Positions 1-12,758 are shown, numbered from the stretch's first letter. The stretch: DNA of 64,000 nucleotides from Lineus longissimus (GCF_910592395.1 NC_088325.1:15812109-15876108), one strand, 5' to 3'. A program made the numbers and translations. The notes: generated by a model not told the origin, from the sequence alone.

Positions 1-87
1 AAATAGGATAAATATAGTCGTATGAACTGCAGAATTGGATAGGGATTTGCCAGAGAAGGCCATCCTCTCCTGGTGATACCAAGCAAT

Positions 88-1862
88 ATGGATATCAAGG
101 AAGAGCCTGGCGAAAGTCTACAAGTGTCAAATGCTGATGTATCAGACATGAAGATAAAAGTAGAACCGGGGCTGGAGACAAATAGTGGCCTTGAATCAGT
201 CTCACTGGAACTGTCACACATGCCAGAAGCTAAATCAGTCATGGCTCATCTTAGCGTTAAAATGAAGGCCCCAGATTTGTGCACAGACTTGATTCCTGAA
301 TTGCCTGACACTGGTACAGAACTGGGACTGAGAGACATGACACCTGTGATCATCAAATCAGAACCTGAAGACCACACTGACGTCCCTGACAGCGACATTC
401 AGGACATTGGTTCATCTGAACGTTGTTTAGAACCACAACCTGTCTTGTTAGTGGAAAACACGGCACATTCAGGTTGTTTCCCTAGTGGCCCTGGTACGAG
501 TGCTGATTATGCTGTCATGTCATTAGTGACAGAGCAGACCACTCAGATGATCGCCGTCACTTTTGAAGCTGGGGATGGGACGTATTCTGATTGTACCTTT
601 AATGCTGTGGTGGAGAACATTGCCTTTGTAGCGACAGGAGAAGGTAGAAACCCAAGTGTATTGGAGAAAGAGGTGGAACTCTCCGATGATGATGTCATAA
701 TTGTGGAAACTGGAAAAAATGATGTAAGTTGAGCTTCAGCTGTCGCGAAGTAATGTACGTAATTATGTAATTTGAAGGTGACCGAGAGTGAAGTGCAGTT
801 CAGGTACACTGTTAAGGTTTATCCAAGGTTGTACTTTTGGTACATGAAGTTGGATGCGAAGAATTCTAATTCATACTGCAACAGAGTCCCTGCTATTTTT
901 GGGGTTTCAAATTATCTGTCGTCATTTCAGCAATCAACTGCGAGTTGTTGCACAGAGCCTGAAGCTCACAGCAAGGCAATGGAGATGGAAAGTGAAGAGT
1001 CTGAGACTAATGAAGGAAGTGGTAAGTACCAGTAAGTGCCTACTGGTTATGCGAGTGGGGGAGACAATGTTCGGTCCAATGAGCATTGTTTTGTGAGAGT
1101 ATGTCGGCAGCCATGAGCCTCATACTCTGTCAGGGAATGCATCCCGTCTGAATGATACACCATCATCATGTTGGCAGTTTTCAGCTCAGGTGCCCCTCAA
1201 TGCAGTATTTCATGACTTGTGCTGGTTGTTCGGAATAATAGTGCTCTGTCGCATCAGATCTACTTGATGATGACTTTCTTTACCTGTTCTCTGCAGGTTC
1301 GTCAGACGAGTTCGATACTACGCCAGATGAAGCGGTTGCAGTCCCTCAGCAAAAATTTGAATGTCAATATTGCGGCAAAGCTTTCTTGACGAAATTCTAC
1401 CTGGGGAAACATGAGCGCCTTCACAACGGTGAAAAACCTTACAAATGCAAGCAATGCTGCCGTTATTTCAGCGCGATGTGGCAGTTGATGGATCATATGC
1501 ATACACACGCCAAGGCATTGGATTATATCTGTAAACACTGCGGTGAGACCTTTAAGAATGGGTCCTACTGGAGACAACATGAAAGAGCACATGCAAATAA
1601 GAAACTGCATTGTCACCTGTGTGGACGAGTCTTCATCAAAAAGCTTTACCTTCTCTACCACAAGAAGTCATTTCATGGTTTAGATGTGAAGAATAAACCG
1701 TTGAAATGTAGCAGCTGTCCGAAGACGTTTCACCGTATCCAGGATCTTGACCTCCATCGAGCGGTTCACTTGAAATATTTTGAATGTGATCAGTGTGGCG
1801 AGAAGTTTAACCATAAACATCTCATGTCGAGGCATAAGAATAAAGTACATTTGTCAATATAA
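88..1862 (+). CDS. C2H2 zinc-finger protein, six fingers, three coding exons
   Basis: Likely a nuclear DNA-binding regulator. Exons by splice consensus: 88-723 (donor GTAAGT), 931-1021 (donor GTAAGT), 1297-1862 (stop TAA); phases match (0, then 1), giving about 430 residues. The last exon holds six C2H2 fingers in a row; the first starts FECQYCGKAF and the first linker is NGEKP, a TGEKP-type linker. Fingers 4 and 6 have a four-residue His spacing. The N-terminal third has no fingers, is acidic, and carries three psi-K-x-E-P motifs (IKEEP, IKVEP, IKSEP), the SUMO-acceptor consensus. The ATG at 88 is chosen because an in-frame stop lies at 40-42 and MDIKEEP reads well; a TGCAG acceptor near 32 suggests a non-coding exon upstream. 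No KRAB, BTB or ZAD domain is seen. The family is certain; the orthologue is not recognised. Confidence 0.88.
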
Positions 1863-2333
1863 AAGTGTAGCATGTCTTTGTGTCTCCAGCATGCACACTG
1901 ATGAGTTCACATGCTAAAACCACGATTTTGGAAAAGAAAAGATAATTATTGTAAACTTTATCACGGGAGGTGATGTTAGCCCGGATCTGAAAACCAAACC
2001 GTCTCAATGCAAACTTGTGGCATCCCTGGTATCAATCATGTAAAAAGATTCACTTGTTCTGTCGTTTAGTCTCGGTAGAAAAGTCTCCTCAAAAACACTT
2101 TGATTTTGAGAGGCGAGCCCCCCCCCCCCCAGGACTTGGACTCGACACTTAAGAGACACTGTAATTCCTGAGGTCCAATTCTTGGAAAACTCTGTTGATG
2201 TGTGGCAGTGCGGATGCAAGAGAACCAATGTCACAAGATCATTTAGTTCACAAGATCCTACAACATGTATTTATTGCCAAGCTGTCAAAGTCAAAAATAA
2301 GCTGTCAAAAATATGTTGTTGTCTTCTAGTCCT

Positions 2334-2339
2334 AATAAA
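2334..2339 (+). terminator. Polyadenylation signal AATAAA of the zinc-finger gene
   Basis: AATAAA lies about 470 bases after the stop codon, in an otherwise non-coding, AT-rich stretch. It is a plausible 3' end for the zinc-finger transcript. Confidence 0.5.
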
Positions 2340-3648
2340 GTCCCTCGTTTTGAAATGTGAATGTGTGGTTTTCTTGGTGTCTTCTTTGCTGCTCAAAGGC
2401 CTAGTTTACATATAGGTTTCCAATTGTCACTCATTTTTTAATCATTGGAAAGTGACAATGGGCAAATTGGGAAGGGGCGAAATGGGAATAATTTGGGGGC
2501 GAAATGGGAATGCATCATCCGTTGCTCATCGTATCCCACATCGTTGCTTAACCCTCTCAAAATACTGACAACTGACAAGTTCCGGGGGGGAAATACTGAA
2601 GGGGCTATTTAGGGGTTTGCAGCTCTGCTAATGGTTCACTTGTCACAAGCATGGCACTAACTGCCTTGGGCTTGAAAACATGACATGAAGTGAAAACTGA
2701 CTGATTACAATATATTGAGAAAAATCTGTACAACTATCGAAATATATGAATACTTGGAGGAATTATTTCGGCCAATCACTCTGCCACCTGCCCAGGCTGG
2801 TTACTCTAAGGAGGGGCGTCGTCTAGCCATGTAATACCTGGCTCGTTTGCACATCGCATATCAGTGATGAGAGGCGAATAAAATCTCCACTTTAACATTG
2901 AAGGCCTTGAAGGTTCTTCGCTCAGAGATCTTGTATCCATGGTAAAATCTGAATTCACCATGGTGAATTCCATATATATGTCATCGAGAGCATCAGGTCA
3001 TCGCTTGCCCGAACCACGCTGTAGGTTACATGTATCACTAATCATGCATGAATATCTGCTTGGATGACACCTCGGACTCGGATGAAGGCGGCAGGTCTGA
3101 AGCCATCTCCAGGCCTTCCTTTTTTTCGCTCCTGACCAGTGGCTTTCATCTCTGTAAAAGGGACATCCTTGGGTTCAGGTAAATGTATATATAAGAGGTA
3201 GGTTAATGCAAGAGGAGTAAGGTTCGGGTGTAGCACTTGCCCACCCCACCATGCACTGCTGGATACAGGACCGACAACAGCGCTATAATACCGTCAGCCA
3301 AATGTCAAATGTGCTTGCCTCTCCCAACCTGTTCGAGCAAACACGAGAATGACCTTTGCATAAATGTGTTATTTCCTCATTAATACTTCATAATTACACT
3401 CTATTAATTATTGCTGGTATGAAATGACTGCTAAAAAGAATCGGGCAATTTCAACATTATGTTCGATGTTACAAACACACACACAAAACTGCACTCATGA
3501 TTGGTAATTAGGACAGATTGTGGCATAAATTGCACCATCATTTATTCTGGTTAAATCTACAAATACCGAATTTTACGACATGATTTGTCAGTTGTGTTTC
3601 GCCTCTTAATTTCTGTGTCCAGTCAAGCAGCAGGGTCGCCTCTTCATC
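2340..3648. other. Intergenic stretch between zinc-finger and vWA genes
   Basis: No credible coding exon is seen. It contains a perfect 20-base palindrome, GAATTCACCATGGTGAATTC, at 2951-2970, whose core recurs as a cluster near 44.7 kb, and a short CA run near 3475. The end of the interval should hold the promoter of the vWA gene; no clear TATA box was recognised. Confidence 0.5.
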
Positions 3649-5223
3649 ATGTTCAGGGCACTCAGACCAGTCATGTTTCTTTTGGGAATCCTGTTCGTCT
3701 TCTCGGCGGTAGATTGTAAACTCAACTCCGGAGGTAAGCGAGACCCCTCTTTCCAGAGCAATGTCTCTGTCAACCCCTCTTGTTATGCCAGTTTCTCTCA
3801 ACTTATTAGAGCTTTACCTCGAAACTCGCTGAGACGATTTACATACCCGATATATATTCATCTCGTTGTTGTATTCAGCGGTTCCTTTTCTTTTTTACCT
3901 TCGGTAAGAAGATATCTACTGAACGTGACCAATAAGCAACCAATACTTTCGCTTTGATCAGGCCAAATAAAGCTTTTAAGGTAGACCTCGATGTCCGAGT
4001 GAGTTTATTACCTGATTGCTAGCAACAATATTGATTCGCCCACAGCCACAAACTTGACGCCTACGCCATCTTTGCTCAGCACAAAACGAATACCGGTATA
4101 GTTTATGTTGTAGCTGTTTTACCATCCTTCCATCACTTGCAGATGGTAACTATGACATGGTGCTGATGGTCGAGAAGACAAATGGTGTTGAAGCCAGGAA
4201 GAACCTCGCCAAGGCGCTCATCACGCGTCTGAACGTCAGCCCAGACAATGACAGGCTCGCCTTGTACTCTTACATCGGGCAGGACATGAAAGTGTTCTAT
4301 GAGCTGACCGGGACTGTCGCCCCCAGCAAGCCACATGTGAGTATACAACCCCCCCCCCCCGCCCCACCCCCTCGCCCGTCCTGAACGTGTAGTGATCTTC
4401 AATAGGCATCATCATGCCATGTACTGCTTCTGCCCTAGACCCCACAATCTTTCTTCGACTGCTTTTCGGTGTGAAAACCACCACACTGACGGAAGTCTGG
4501 CAGTCTGAGTGTACCTTCAATAACACTAACAGAATCACGCCATTTTCGGTCGTTTGTTGTGGGTTGACAAGAGTATTGTGGCCTTTAATCGATAAAAACT
4601 CGTAAAACAATAGATTAGTCAGGGGAACTTTTTCCAAACTGCTACCACATCATGTAGTTTGCCCAATTCGTTGATACAATCAGAAAGAGTATAAAAAACA
4701 CTTGTTGTGCATAATGATTGCTAGATTAATCTGTCTGACATGAAGTTGATGTTCGAATATATCATATTGTTCATAGCCCCTGGCACAATCAGTGCCTGTC
4801 TCTCCATTCGTTCATCACACGGGGCATATTAGGATACTAATCATTCTATCTTCTCCGCCACAGGCGCTCAAGAAAGTCGCCAGCATCAAGAAGAAGACAT
4901 CCACAAAAAAGACTAACATGTTCTTTGAGTTGAAGACAGCGGCATCAGATCTCCCTACCTCGTTCATGCCTGCCAGGTTCCTTCGGGCCAAATCCAAGAA
5001 AGCAGTGGTCTTCGTGGCATCCGCTGGGGTGTCACCGGCCAAGATGACAGAGGCGGTGAACGCACTCAAGCAGCTGAAGACCAGGAGCATCAAGCTGGTC
5101 GTGTTTGATTACAATAGTGGAGCAAGTGCTCCTTTCGTCAAAGCTCTTAAGGCGAATGGGGGCACTTACATTCCTTTCACTGATGCCAATATCGGAGCAG
5201 CAGTGGCTAAGTTTTTAGGATAG
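3649..5223 (+). CDS. Small secreted protein with one divergent vWA domain
   Basis: Three exons: 3649-3733 (donor GTAAGC), 4143-4336 (donor GTGAGT) and 4864-5223 (stop TAG); phases 1 and 0 join cleanly to about 212 residues. Exon 1 is a signal peptide (MFRALRPVMFLLGILFVFSAVDC). The rest has the order of a von Willebrand factor A fold: a hydrophobic strand YDMVLMVEKTNG, helix, ALYSYIG, a long helix, KKAVVFVASAG, helix, IKLVVFDYN, and a final GGTYIPFTD. The metal-binding DxSxS motif is absent: VEKTN stands where D-G-S-x-S is expected, so metal-dependent ligand binding is doubtful. A lysine-rich stretch (KKVASIKKKTSTKK) opens exon 3. Probably an extracellular binding or matrix protein; the partner is unknown. 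Confidence 0.8.
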
Positions 5224-7101
5224 AACCTATACTTTGAAGCTAAGAACATGTACTGTGAATGTGTATGCACTAGGCCTAATGCCGTAATAGATGTACATGT
5301 ATGTCCGAAAAGAACTCTGTACGTGATTCTTGAATTTTCAGAAAGGTGCTCTCGCAACTACACCAAAAAGAAGTGTCTTCGTTCAGTTTCCTTCTGAAAT
5401 GAACAAAGGATATTAAAGAATATTATATCTCATGATAAGAATTGGACTCGGTATCTTGATTGAAGGAACCATGGATGAATAGCACATCCAATACATCTGT
5501 AATGGAACCAACCGTTCTATACTTGGGAGTCTCAATATACTCACCAATATCTAGTGTCGGAAACCAGCTGAAGATGGCCAGCCTGCTAATCACTATAATA
5601 TACATGCAGAGTACTTGCATTCTGGTCATTTCCATTGAATTCAACATCTGTAAATGGGACACCTCTCAACTAAGGACAGCATTAGTGAGTTGGCTAGGTA
5701 TAATATTGGTAAGTAAGGGACAATTATCACAACCTCGTGTTGCTTGATGACCAAGTGTTCGGCACTCTGTCAGTTGATGTGGGATGCGTTCTTGCACAAC
5801 CCAACTTTTAGTGATAGTACGGAAGGACATCGTCGCAATTGACAGTTGATAATGTGCAGCCAAGCCTGAACAATGGGCTGGACATAGCTTGGAACACTAC
5901 GGGCTTGGTTACTCTCACTGCCGTCAGATGGCAGTGTGGGGCAATCGGATCATGAGACAGGCGCTGGCTACCTCGTGACCTGGCAAAAACAGGGACTCTG
6001 AAGTGTCCACCTCATGACCTTTCTGCCCCTATAGGCACCCTGTAAAGCATGTGTCACAACACCTCCTGGTCACAACCAGAGTTTTGACTTTCACTTTTCA
6101 AGCCATGTGTGCCCTTAGAGTACACATGGCGTGCCACTTCCCAATTGGCACTGCGCTCATGCTGACCTAGTGGCGGTGACCCGGTGACTAAACCTATATA
6201 AGCCATCGGCACCATCGGTGTACACCTCGGACGCAGTGGACCGACCTCGTTCTTCACATTACGATGAAATTCAAATTCAAATATTTTTATTAGACTAACG
6301 CGATGCGCTGCTTCAGCTAAACTCATTTCCTAATCTCCCTGCGTTTCTCTCGGTGGCGAAGAACGCATGTCGTCCTGTCAGTTACTGCCCTTTTGGCCTT
6401 TCGTTTTAGTCGTGGTGGTGTTCTTATAGCATGTGGATGCTCATATCATTATCTCTATAACATTGGATAACGATAGTGAGGGAGGGATACGACCTTACAC
6501 CAGAAGCCTTGGAATAATCGCTTCGGTTTGCTGCAAGGTAGGCTAATCATTAGCGATGCCCGCCGCGATCAGCTGATTTTCAACATCTTGATACAATGTA
6601 TGCAAGTGTGTGTGTGTCACCTTGACAATGATAGTTGCAGCCGATTGAAGGCCTATTGTTGATTGTGTTAGGTTATAGGCCAATAAATACTTGTTTTCGT
6701 TGTCTTATTTTGAGATGGATAAAGCCATTTGATAGGTATTGTTTTTTTACTAGGGCCTCTAGAGAGTTCCGTGAAGGCTATAATGAGGGGAAATTTCCCC
6801 GGTAATATTATCTCTTGTGGCCCAATGGGATTCCTGGCTGTGGCAGTACATGTGCGCTGCGCCTGGGAGGCCGGCATTTTCCCATCCTGCTTTTGCATGT
6901 AGGCCAGTGTCACGAGGATTAGCACCATTCTCCCACTCCGACTGAAACTCCGAGAGCTAATAGCAGCAACCAATGGACAACCGTGATTTAAATGGTTTGA
7001 TCTTAGACTCTAAGCTTTGATGGATGGTTTCCACTCCTGGAAAACCATCACACGTAGGGAAAGGAATCAGTGTCTTTCATCTATTTTGCTCTTAAATAGT
7101 G
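5224..7101. other. Intergenic stretch, no gene seen
   Basis: Open frames here are short and lack splice-site or family support. An ATTAAA near 5412 may end the vWA transcript. A TTCAAATTCAAATATTTTTATT-like AT tract near 6261 resembles the tail of a retroelement, but no body was identified. Confidence 0.4.
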
Positions 7102-7165
7102 AATATTGATGTCGTATTTCCTATTCGTAAGAAATCGGCGCGAATAGGAATACGACTTCGATATT
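7102..7165. repeat. Short near-perfect inverted repeat (hairpin)
   Basis: Arms of about 25 bases (7102-7127 and 7141-7165) around a 13-base loop read GAATATTGATGTCGTATTTC and its near-complement, with two or three differences. It lies about 500 bases upstream of the SLC16-A start codon. It could be a small foldback element, a promoter cruciform or a hairpin RNA source. Confidence 0.6.
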
Positions 7166-7677
7166 AACGGTTTATGCGCGTATTCGACTTAAGACGCCTT
7201 CCTGGCATTATGACAGTGTTTCATCAGTGGCGAGCGTCAATGCTAATTCTCGCTATTATTGGTCAGTGAAAGTGATGTTGTGAGTGAATGATGTACTGTG
7301 TGTGTGTGTTTTGTCGGATGATGCTTATTGGCTGTTATATGTTCGGCCAATGTAGGCCTATTCACTGGTCTTCTCCGTCTACTATCTGGTCTTAGGTCTC
7401 GTGCAGACAGTGTGTCACTATCAGAACTGATCAGGTCACTTTATCAATGCGTTCAGGCTAAGGTCCATAAGCCTCCCGTTTACAATCACTCGGAGATTAC
7501 TACCAGTGAATCAGACTTCCTCGGAACCATCATGGTGCCATGATATTACTAGGTCATGACCGGAAAACGCACTCAGAAAACCAATGTCCTCGGAGAGAGC
7601 TTGAACTAGAGACTCGGTGAGCGAATTGTCTGTGCTCCGAGTGCAATCCTTTGTCAAACGCTAATTGTCTTTACAGA

Positions 7678-10600
7678 ATGACCAAAAACGGCAAACAGAA
7701 TAAAAACAATTCCTGCCCTGCTGAGAATGAGGAGACACGATTGGGACCACCGACGCCCCCGGATGGAGGATGGGGTTGGGTAATCATGTTCGCCTCGTTT
7801 ATGGCGAGCGTCATCGTCGACGGTGTGTGTTTCTCGTTTGGAATCTTTCTACTGGAGTTCTTGGATTATTATGGTGAAAGCAAGATGACCACATCATGGG
7901 TTGGCTCCACACTCAATGGAATGTACCTCTCCATAGGTGAGTTTTCAAAGTATCATATTGGTTTTAGGCCAAGTCTTTGCTGTGTGCTGTTATGGTCTGC
8001 TGATTGTGGGTTTACTGTCCAGGTAAACAGACAGATGTATTATAGCCTAGTCAATATCACATAGGCCTATCACATAGAGTGAGCGGAACACAGACATTGC
8101 GCAAGTCACCTGATTGATTCTAACTCTAAGACAGCGCTAGCACAGGATGGATGTGAATATTTATGTTGGTGCCTGCCTTTTTGTGAGATCCAACTACCAG
8201 TAGTGGTCTTCCGAATCTTTTGTCAGTTGTGGCTACCTAGTTGTGGCAGGTTATTTTGGTTTTGATTTAAATCTTATCATGGATGGTCTCAGTGGATTGA
8301 TGAAAACAATGAAGAGTTTCTGTTGTGGCTTGTTTTGTACCTTAATCACCATTACGTTTGACATGTTTGACAGTCATGACTGGATATAAAGCTCTAAGGA
8401 TTGTATTGATTTATTTAGATACCTGGACCATTTTTATGATTGTTGCTTAGCAACCTGAACCTCTTGCATAGCAACCTGATACATGCATGTATAACCCTTG
8501 CTCAGTAACCTGATACACTAATAGTAAGTGCCTCTTGTTCTTTTACAGGCCCTATTGTTGGTGCATTGGCCAACAAGTATGGATGTCGACGTGTCGCTAT
8601 ATCAGGCAGCATCGTGGCAGCCGTTGGCTTCTTCGTTAGTACCTGGTCACCGAATATCACTGTCCTTATTATCCTATATGGAGCTGTTGGGGGTACGTAT
8701 CGTATGTGACCCTCTCAGGGTTCCCAAAAGGGTCATCCTGCACTCTTGTAACCACCTACTCTATTGTAATGGATATTCCAGTTGGGGTTTCCCTTAAGCT
8801 TTGTACCAGTGAGATGTTTCTGCAGTCACAGATTTTTCAGTTTTGGTGAGCCACCATTACAAGTGTTCCTTTTCGTTTCAGGTCTTGGCTTCGGACTTCT
8901 CTACTTACCAGCGATTGTAATGGTTGGTTTCTACTTTGAGAAGAGGAGGGCGTTAGCTACTGGTGTAGCTGTTTGTGGCTCGGGGATCGGCACATTCATA
9001 TTTGCGCCTCTTTCTCAGAAACTTTTAGATGTTTATAATTGGCAAGGTGCGACGTGGATTATATCTGGTGTGGTTTTAAATGGTGTTATACTGGGAGCAT
9101 TATTCAGACCATTGTCACCATCACAGGTACCCATATCACCCTCCCTAACAGCAGATGGTACGGTAGCGATTGAGAAAGAAGAAACTGAGCAGCTGCTACA
9201 AATTGATTCTAGTCCCAAAGTGTCGGTGACGACTCATGAAAATGGAAAATTTGGGCAGAGTGATGGCCAAGCTGGGACTGACACTCGCAAAAGTGATACA
9301 GGTGCTTATTTACCAAAAAATAAGCAATTGGAATTGTTGAAAACCCATGTGCGGCCTGACCAAAAATTGTTCTGCTCTGTCGGTAATATGAATTCCACTG
9401 ATGTGTGTCGCAAAAGGACCATCTCTGAGGGTCCACGCACATTAACACCTGAAACAGCACCTACTTGCCATTTGAGTTGTGATCAAATCTGGGTGAACAG
9501 TGCAAACAAAAGTACAAATGTCGAGCGCATCAAACAAGACATGCAGCGTCCTCTTTACAGAAAAGATATCTTTTATGCGGGAAGTGTGAAGAATTTGCCA
9601 GAGTTTGCAGTGCAGAAGGACATGGATTCGTACATTCGGAGTATTACATCCATTCCAACTTCAAGCTGTGATACAAAGCCTGAGCCTGGGGCTGTTGGTG
9701 ATAGGCCTCATACTGAGCGCTGTTGTGGAGCAATGCGTAACGTGATGGGGAACATGATGGATTTCAGCCTCTTGAGGAGCCCCACGTTCATTGTGTATGG
9801 TCTATCTTGTTTCCTCTGTATGATAGGTAAGTGATGGTCTCTTTAGGAGCCTCTTTAAACGAGATGAACAGAGATTTCAACTCACTGGACAGTTACCGGT
9901 GGATGCCAGCCCAAGCCAAGACCCCTTCTCATTGGACGCCAGTTACTGGTGGATGCCAGCCCTAGCCAGTACCCCTTCTCATTGGACAGTACCTGGTGGA
10001 TGCCAGCCCAAGCCAGTACCCCTTCTCATTGGACAGTTACTGTTGGATGCCAGTCCTAGCCAAGACCCCTTCTCATTGGACAGTTACTGTTGGATGCCAG
10101 TCCTAGCCAAGACCCCTTCTCATTGGACAACAGTTACTGGTGGATGCCAGCCCCAGCCAAGACCCCTTCCCATTGGACAGTTACTGGTGGATGCCAGGCC
10201 AAGCCAAGACCTCTTGCTCTTGGCCAGTAAAGGTGGTGTATGGACTCCCCTAAAACCCCTAGTGTCAAGGGTAACAAGGTCATGGATATCATATTGACCA
10301 TTGATTGTCCACTTACAGGTTTCTTTGTGCCGTTCATGTTTCTGCCTGACCACTCCCTGAAGATGGGCATTCACAAGAATGAGGCAGCATTCCTCTTGTC
10401 TATATTAGGCATCGCTAACACCGTGGCAAGGGTGTTCTCGGGCTGGTTAGCTGATCGGCCTTGGGCTGATGCTCTCATCATCAATAACACAGCTTTATTA
10501 ATAGGTAGGTGCTTATTGTCTCTTCACAGTGGACGGGGGGGGGGGGGGGGCATAGGCACTCAATATTCTTATGCATATCTATAGATTGATTGGGGCAGCC

Positions 10601-12758
10601 ACGGGACATTAACAATGAGTTTGCTCCAATTGGCATCAGATATTTTCACCATTAAAGTGGTTTGATAGCCTACTCTGCAATTTGTCCAGCCATCTCAATT
10701 TCAAGCATGTGTGAAAAGCGATAGTAAATCATATTTGTCTCTATAAGTTATGAATGCAGAAATTTTGCATAATGTGTCTATAAAGGCAATAAAACACTTG
10801 GATGATAATTAACATGTAAGCGATGGCGATCAGCTGGGACATTGAATAAACTAAAGTAAATCATAAATAATAAAACACTTGGATGATAATTAACATGTAA
10901 GCGATGGCGATCAGCTGGGACATTGAATAAACTAAAGTAAATCATAAATAATAAAACACTTGGATGATAATTAACATGTAAGCGATGGCGATCAGCTGGG
11001 ACATTGAATAAACTAAAGCTTCCTTTTATGTACAATGTATTGATATATTCATCTCATGTTTTCTGTTTTTATGTTGCAGGAGGGATCTGTACTATGTTGG
11101 TGCCATTTTGTTTTAATTATACATTACTAGCAGTGTACAGTGTGGTATTTGGCATGTGTATAGGTAAGTCGTGTATAGGTAACTCAAGAAGATACAAACA
11201 AAATACATACCACCACTACAATGTCAATAAATAAATGTCTGATAAATCAGTCATAAGTGAGTTGTTCCTGAATAGATCTGCAGCTTGTCCTAGATTTATT
11301 GTCATCTAGGGTAATCATGGGACCAATAATGAATAACAACAATGCAGCTTAAAAATTGGATAGGGCTATTGGAGAGTTGTTTGTGTGTAAATGAATTGAT
11401 AAAGTACATAATGCTTGGATGATGAAAGTGTGCCAGTGAGTTCCAATTATTGGCTGAAAATGGCCTGCTCAATCCTTCCAATGTCTAATTATGCTTGGCC
11501 TTAGAAAGAAATTGATTCAGGTTAATTTGATTCATGGGCTGTGGTGATCATTAAACTTCACCCGAGTCATGAATAATCCTTTTCTAGGTATGGAGTCCGA
11601 GCTATTTGTCTTTATAAGAGTGACAGTTGTTGGGACACTGCCACTGATGTTGGAGTCCAGGTGTCACCATGACTAGGCTGATTACAACCTGTGTGGGCTG
11701 TGGATTTGATGATATTGTAATCAACCTGGAATTTGGTCTCTCTTTACAAATCACATGCAGACATCGTGTTGTTGATGGTCAAGTGGTTTATCATTGATAG
11801 GCGATTATATGTTTGGAGGACAGTTATGCTGAAGACTATCAACAAAGAGTAAACCTGTAGGCCTATTTTCTTAGTGCTAAGACTGACCAGTCTGTCTCAA
11901 TAGTGGTCAACAATGTCTCTCGCTCTCAAAGGTCTTACATTGGCACTAGGGGTATCAAGGAGCTGGGTGATCCAGATAAAGCACTCGCTTGATGTTGACA
12001 AGCGAAGAGCTGGTTCAAACCCACGATCATTGTATTGAGAGTTGGAAACCATAACAATTTAGCCACCCCAACTCACAAAATGAACTTGTAAAAGGCAAAA
12101 CATCTAGTGTTCAATAGTGCTCAAGGTTAGTTTTACCTCATGTCTGCTCGATCGTCGGTGAACCTATTTATTACTTTGTTTCAGCTGCGTTTGTCTCTTT
12201 ACGTTCAATCATTATGGTTGAGCTGATGGGTCTTCAACGGTTGACAAATGCATTCGGACTTGTCACGATGTGCCAGGGTTTGTCATCATTTATAGGGGCT
12301 CCAATAGCTGGTAGGTATAGGGGTTAGATCTTTGTCATCATTTATAGGGGCTCCAATAGCTGGTAGGTATTGGGATTAGATCTTTGTTGGTTGACGAGTT
12401 TTAAGGGGCTCCAATAGCTGGTAGCCAAAATATTTAGGTTTTGATCTCCGAGGACCTCATCAAACTAAGACAAAGCATGATTGATAAGTTCCAACAGGAG
12501 ATACGGGCAACAGCCAACATATCACTGTACTTAGCTGGTGTCACACTCGCCCCTACAGTACCCATGTTCATTGATCTTTTCCATGTTTTAGGCTCTCTAT
12601 TCGATACTACAGGCGACTATGACATATCGTTCTATTTCGCTGGAGCCACGCTTGCCCTTGCCGGGCTGATCTGTTTCCCTCTTCGGCGCATCTCGCAGTG
12701 GGAAATTAACAAGTTGAACAATATGAATAACGATGACCAGGAACTAACCAGTGTTTGA
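7678..12758 (+). CDS. SLC16 (monocarboxylate transporter family) gene A
   Basis: Proton-coupled or facilitative carrier of the major facilitator superfamily in the plasma membrane; substrate unknown. Seven coding exons: 7678-7936, 8549-8692, 8882-9826, 10319-10504, 11080-11163, 12185-12310, 12592-12758, all joined in phase 1, giving 636 residues. Family hallmarks: [12 protein letters not shown] opening TM1 and YFEKRRALATGVAVCGSGIG at TM4-5. The TM6-7 loop is long and polar and ends with YRKDIFYAGS, also found in paralogue B ([10 protein letters not shown]). The second half runs FFVPFMFLPDHS to SLFDTTGDYDISFYFAG, with a short acidic tail. Loop type suggests the MCT9/12/14 side of the family rather than MCT1-4, which is inference. 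Three introns hold minisatellites, and the 3' end of exon 6 with its donor is duplicated in the intron. It faces paralogue B tail to tail. Confidence 0.9.
9890..10225 (+). repeat. Minisatellite, about 47-50 bp unit, ~7 copies, SLC16-A intron 3
   Basis: Units carry GGATGCCAGCCCAAGCCAAG followed by ACCCCTTCTCATTGGACAG and a TTACTGGT or TTACTGTT joint. It begins about 65 bases after the exon 3 donor. The open frames across it are by-products of the repeat. Confidence 0.85.
10788..11019 (+). repeat. Three copies of an 81-bp repeat, SLC16-A intron 4
   Basis: Copies start at 10788, 10869 and 10950 and are essentially identical, so the expansion is recent. The array ends about 60 bases before the acceptor of exon 5. 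Each unit contains CATGTAAGC, a possible cryptic donor. A 14-base G run lies nearby at about 10537. Confidence 0.9.
11963..12035 (+). mobile_element. Possible tRNA-derived SINE remnant
   Basis: The order GTGATCCAGATAAAGCACTC ... GGTTCAAACCC resembles the A and B boxes of a tRNA promoter at roughly tRNA spacing; the B box is a perfect GGTTCRA match. The stems do not pair as in a working tRNA, so a decayed SINE head is more likely than a tRNA gene. Confidence 0.35.
12279..12424 (+). repeat. Duplicated exon end plus 5' splice site in SLC16-A
   Basis: The last 32 bases of exon 6 (coding SSFIGAPIAG) with the donor GTAGGT and about 20 intron bases occur at 12279-12330 and again immediately after, 52 bases on, with two substitutions. 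A third partial copy repeats GGGGCTCCAATAGCTGGTAG 58 bases later. Donor-like GTs thus lie at 12311, 12363 and 12421. Confidence 0.9.

Noticed and set aside
11963-12035. Functional tRNA gene
   Set aside because: A and B boxes are present but acceptor and anticodon stems do not pair; a SINE remnant fits better.
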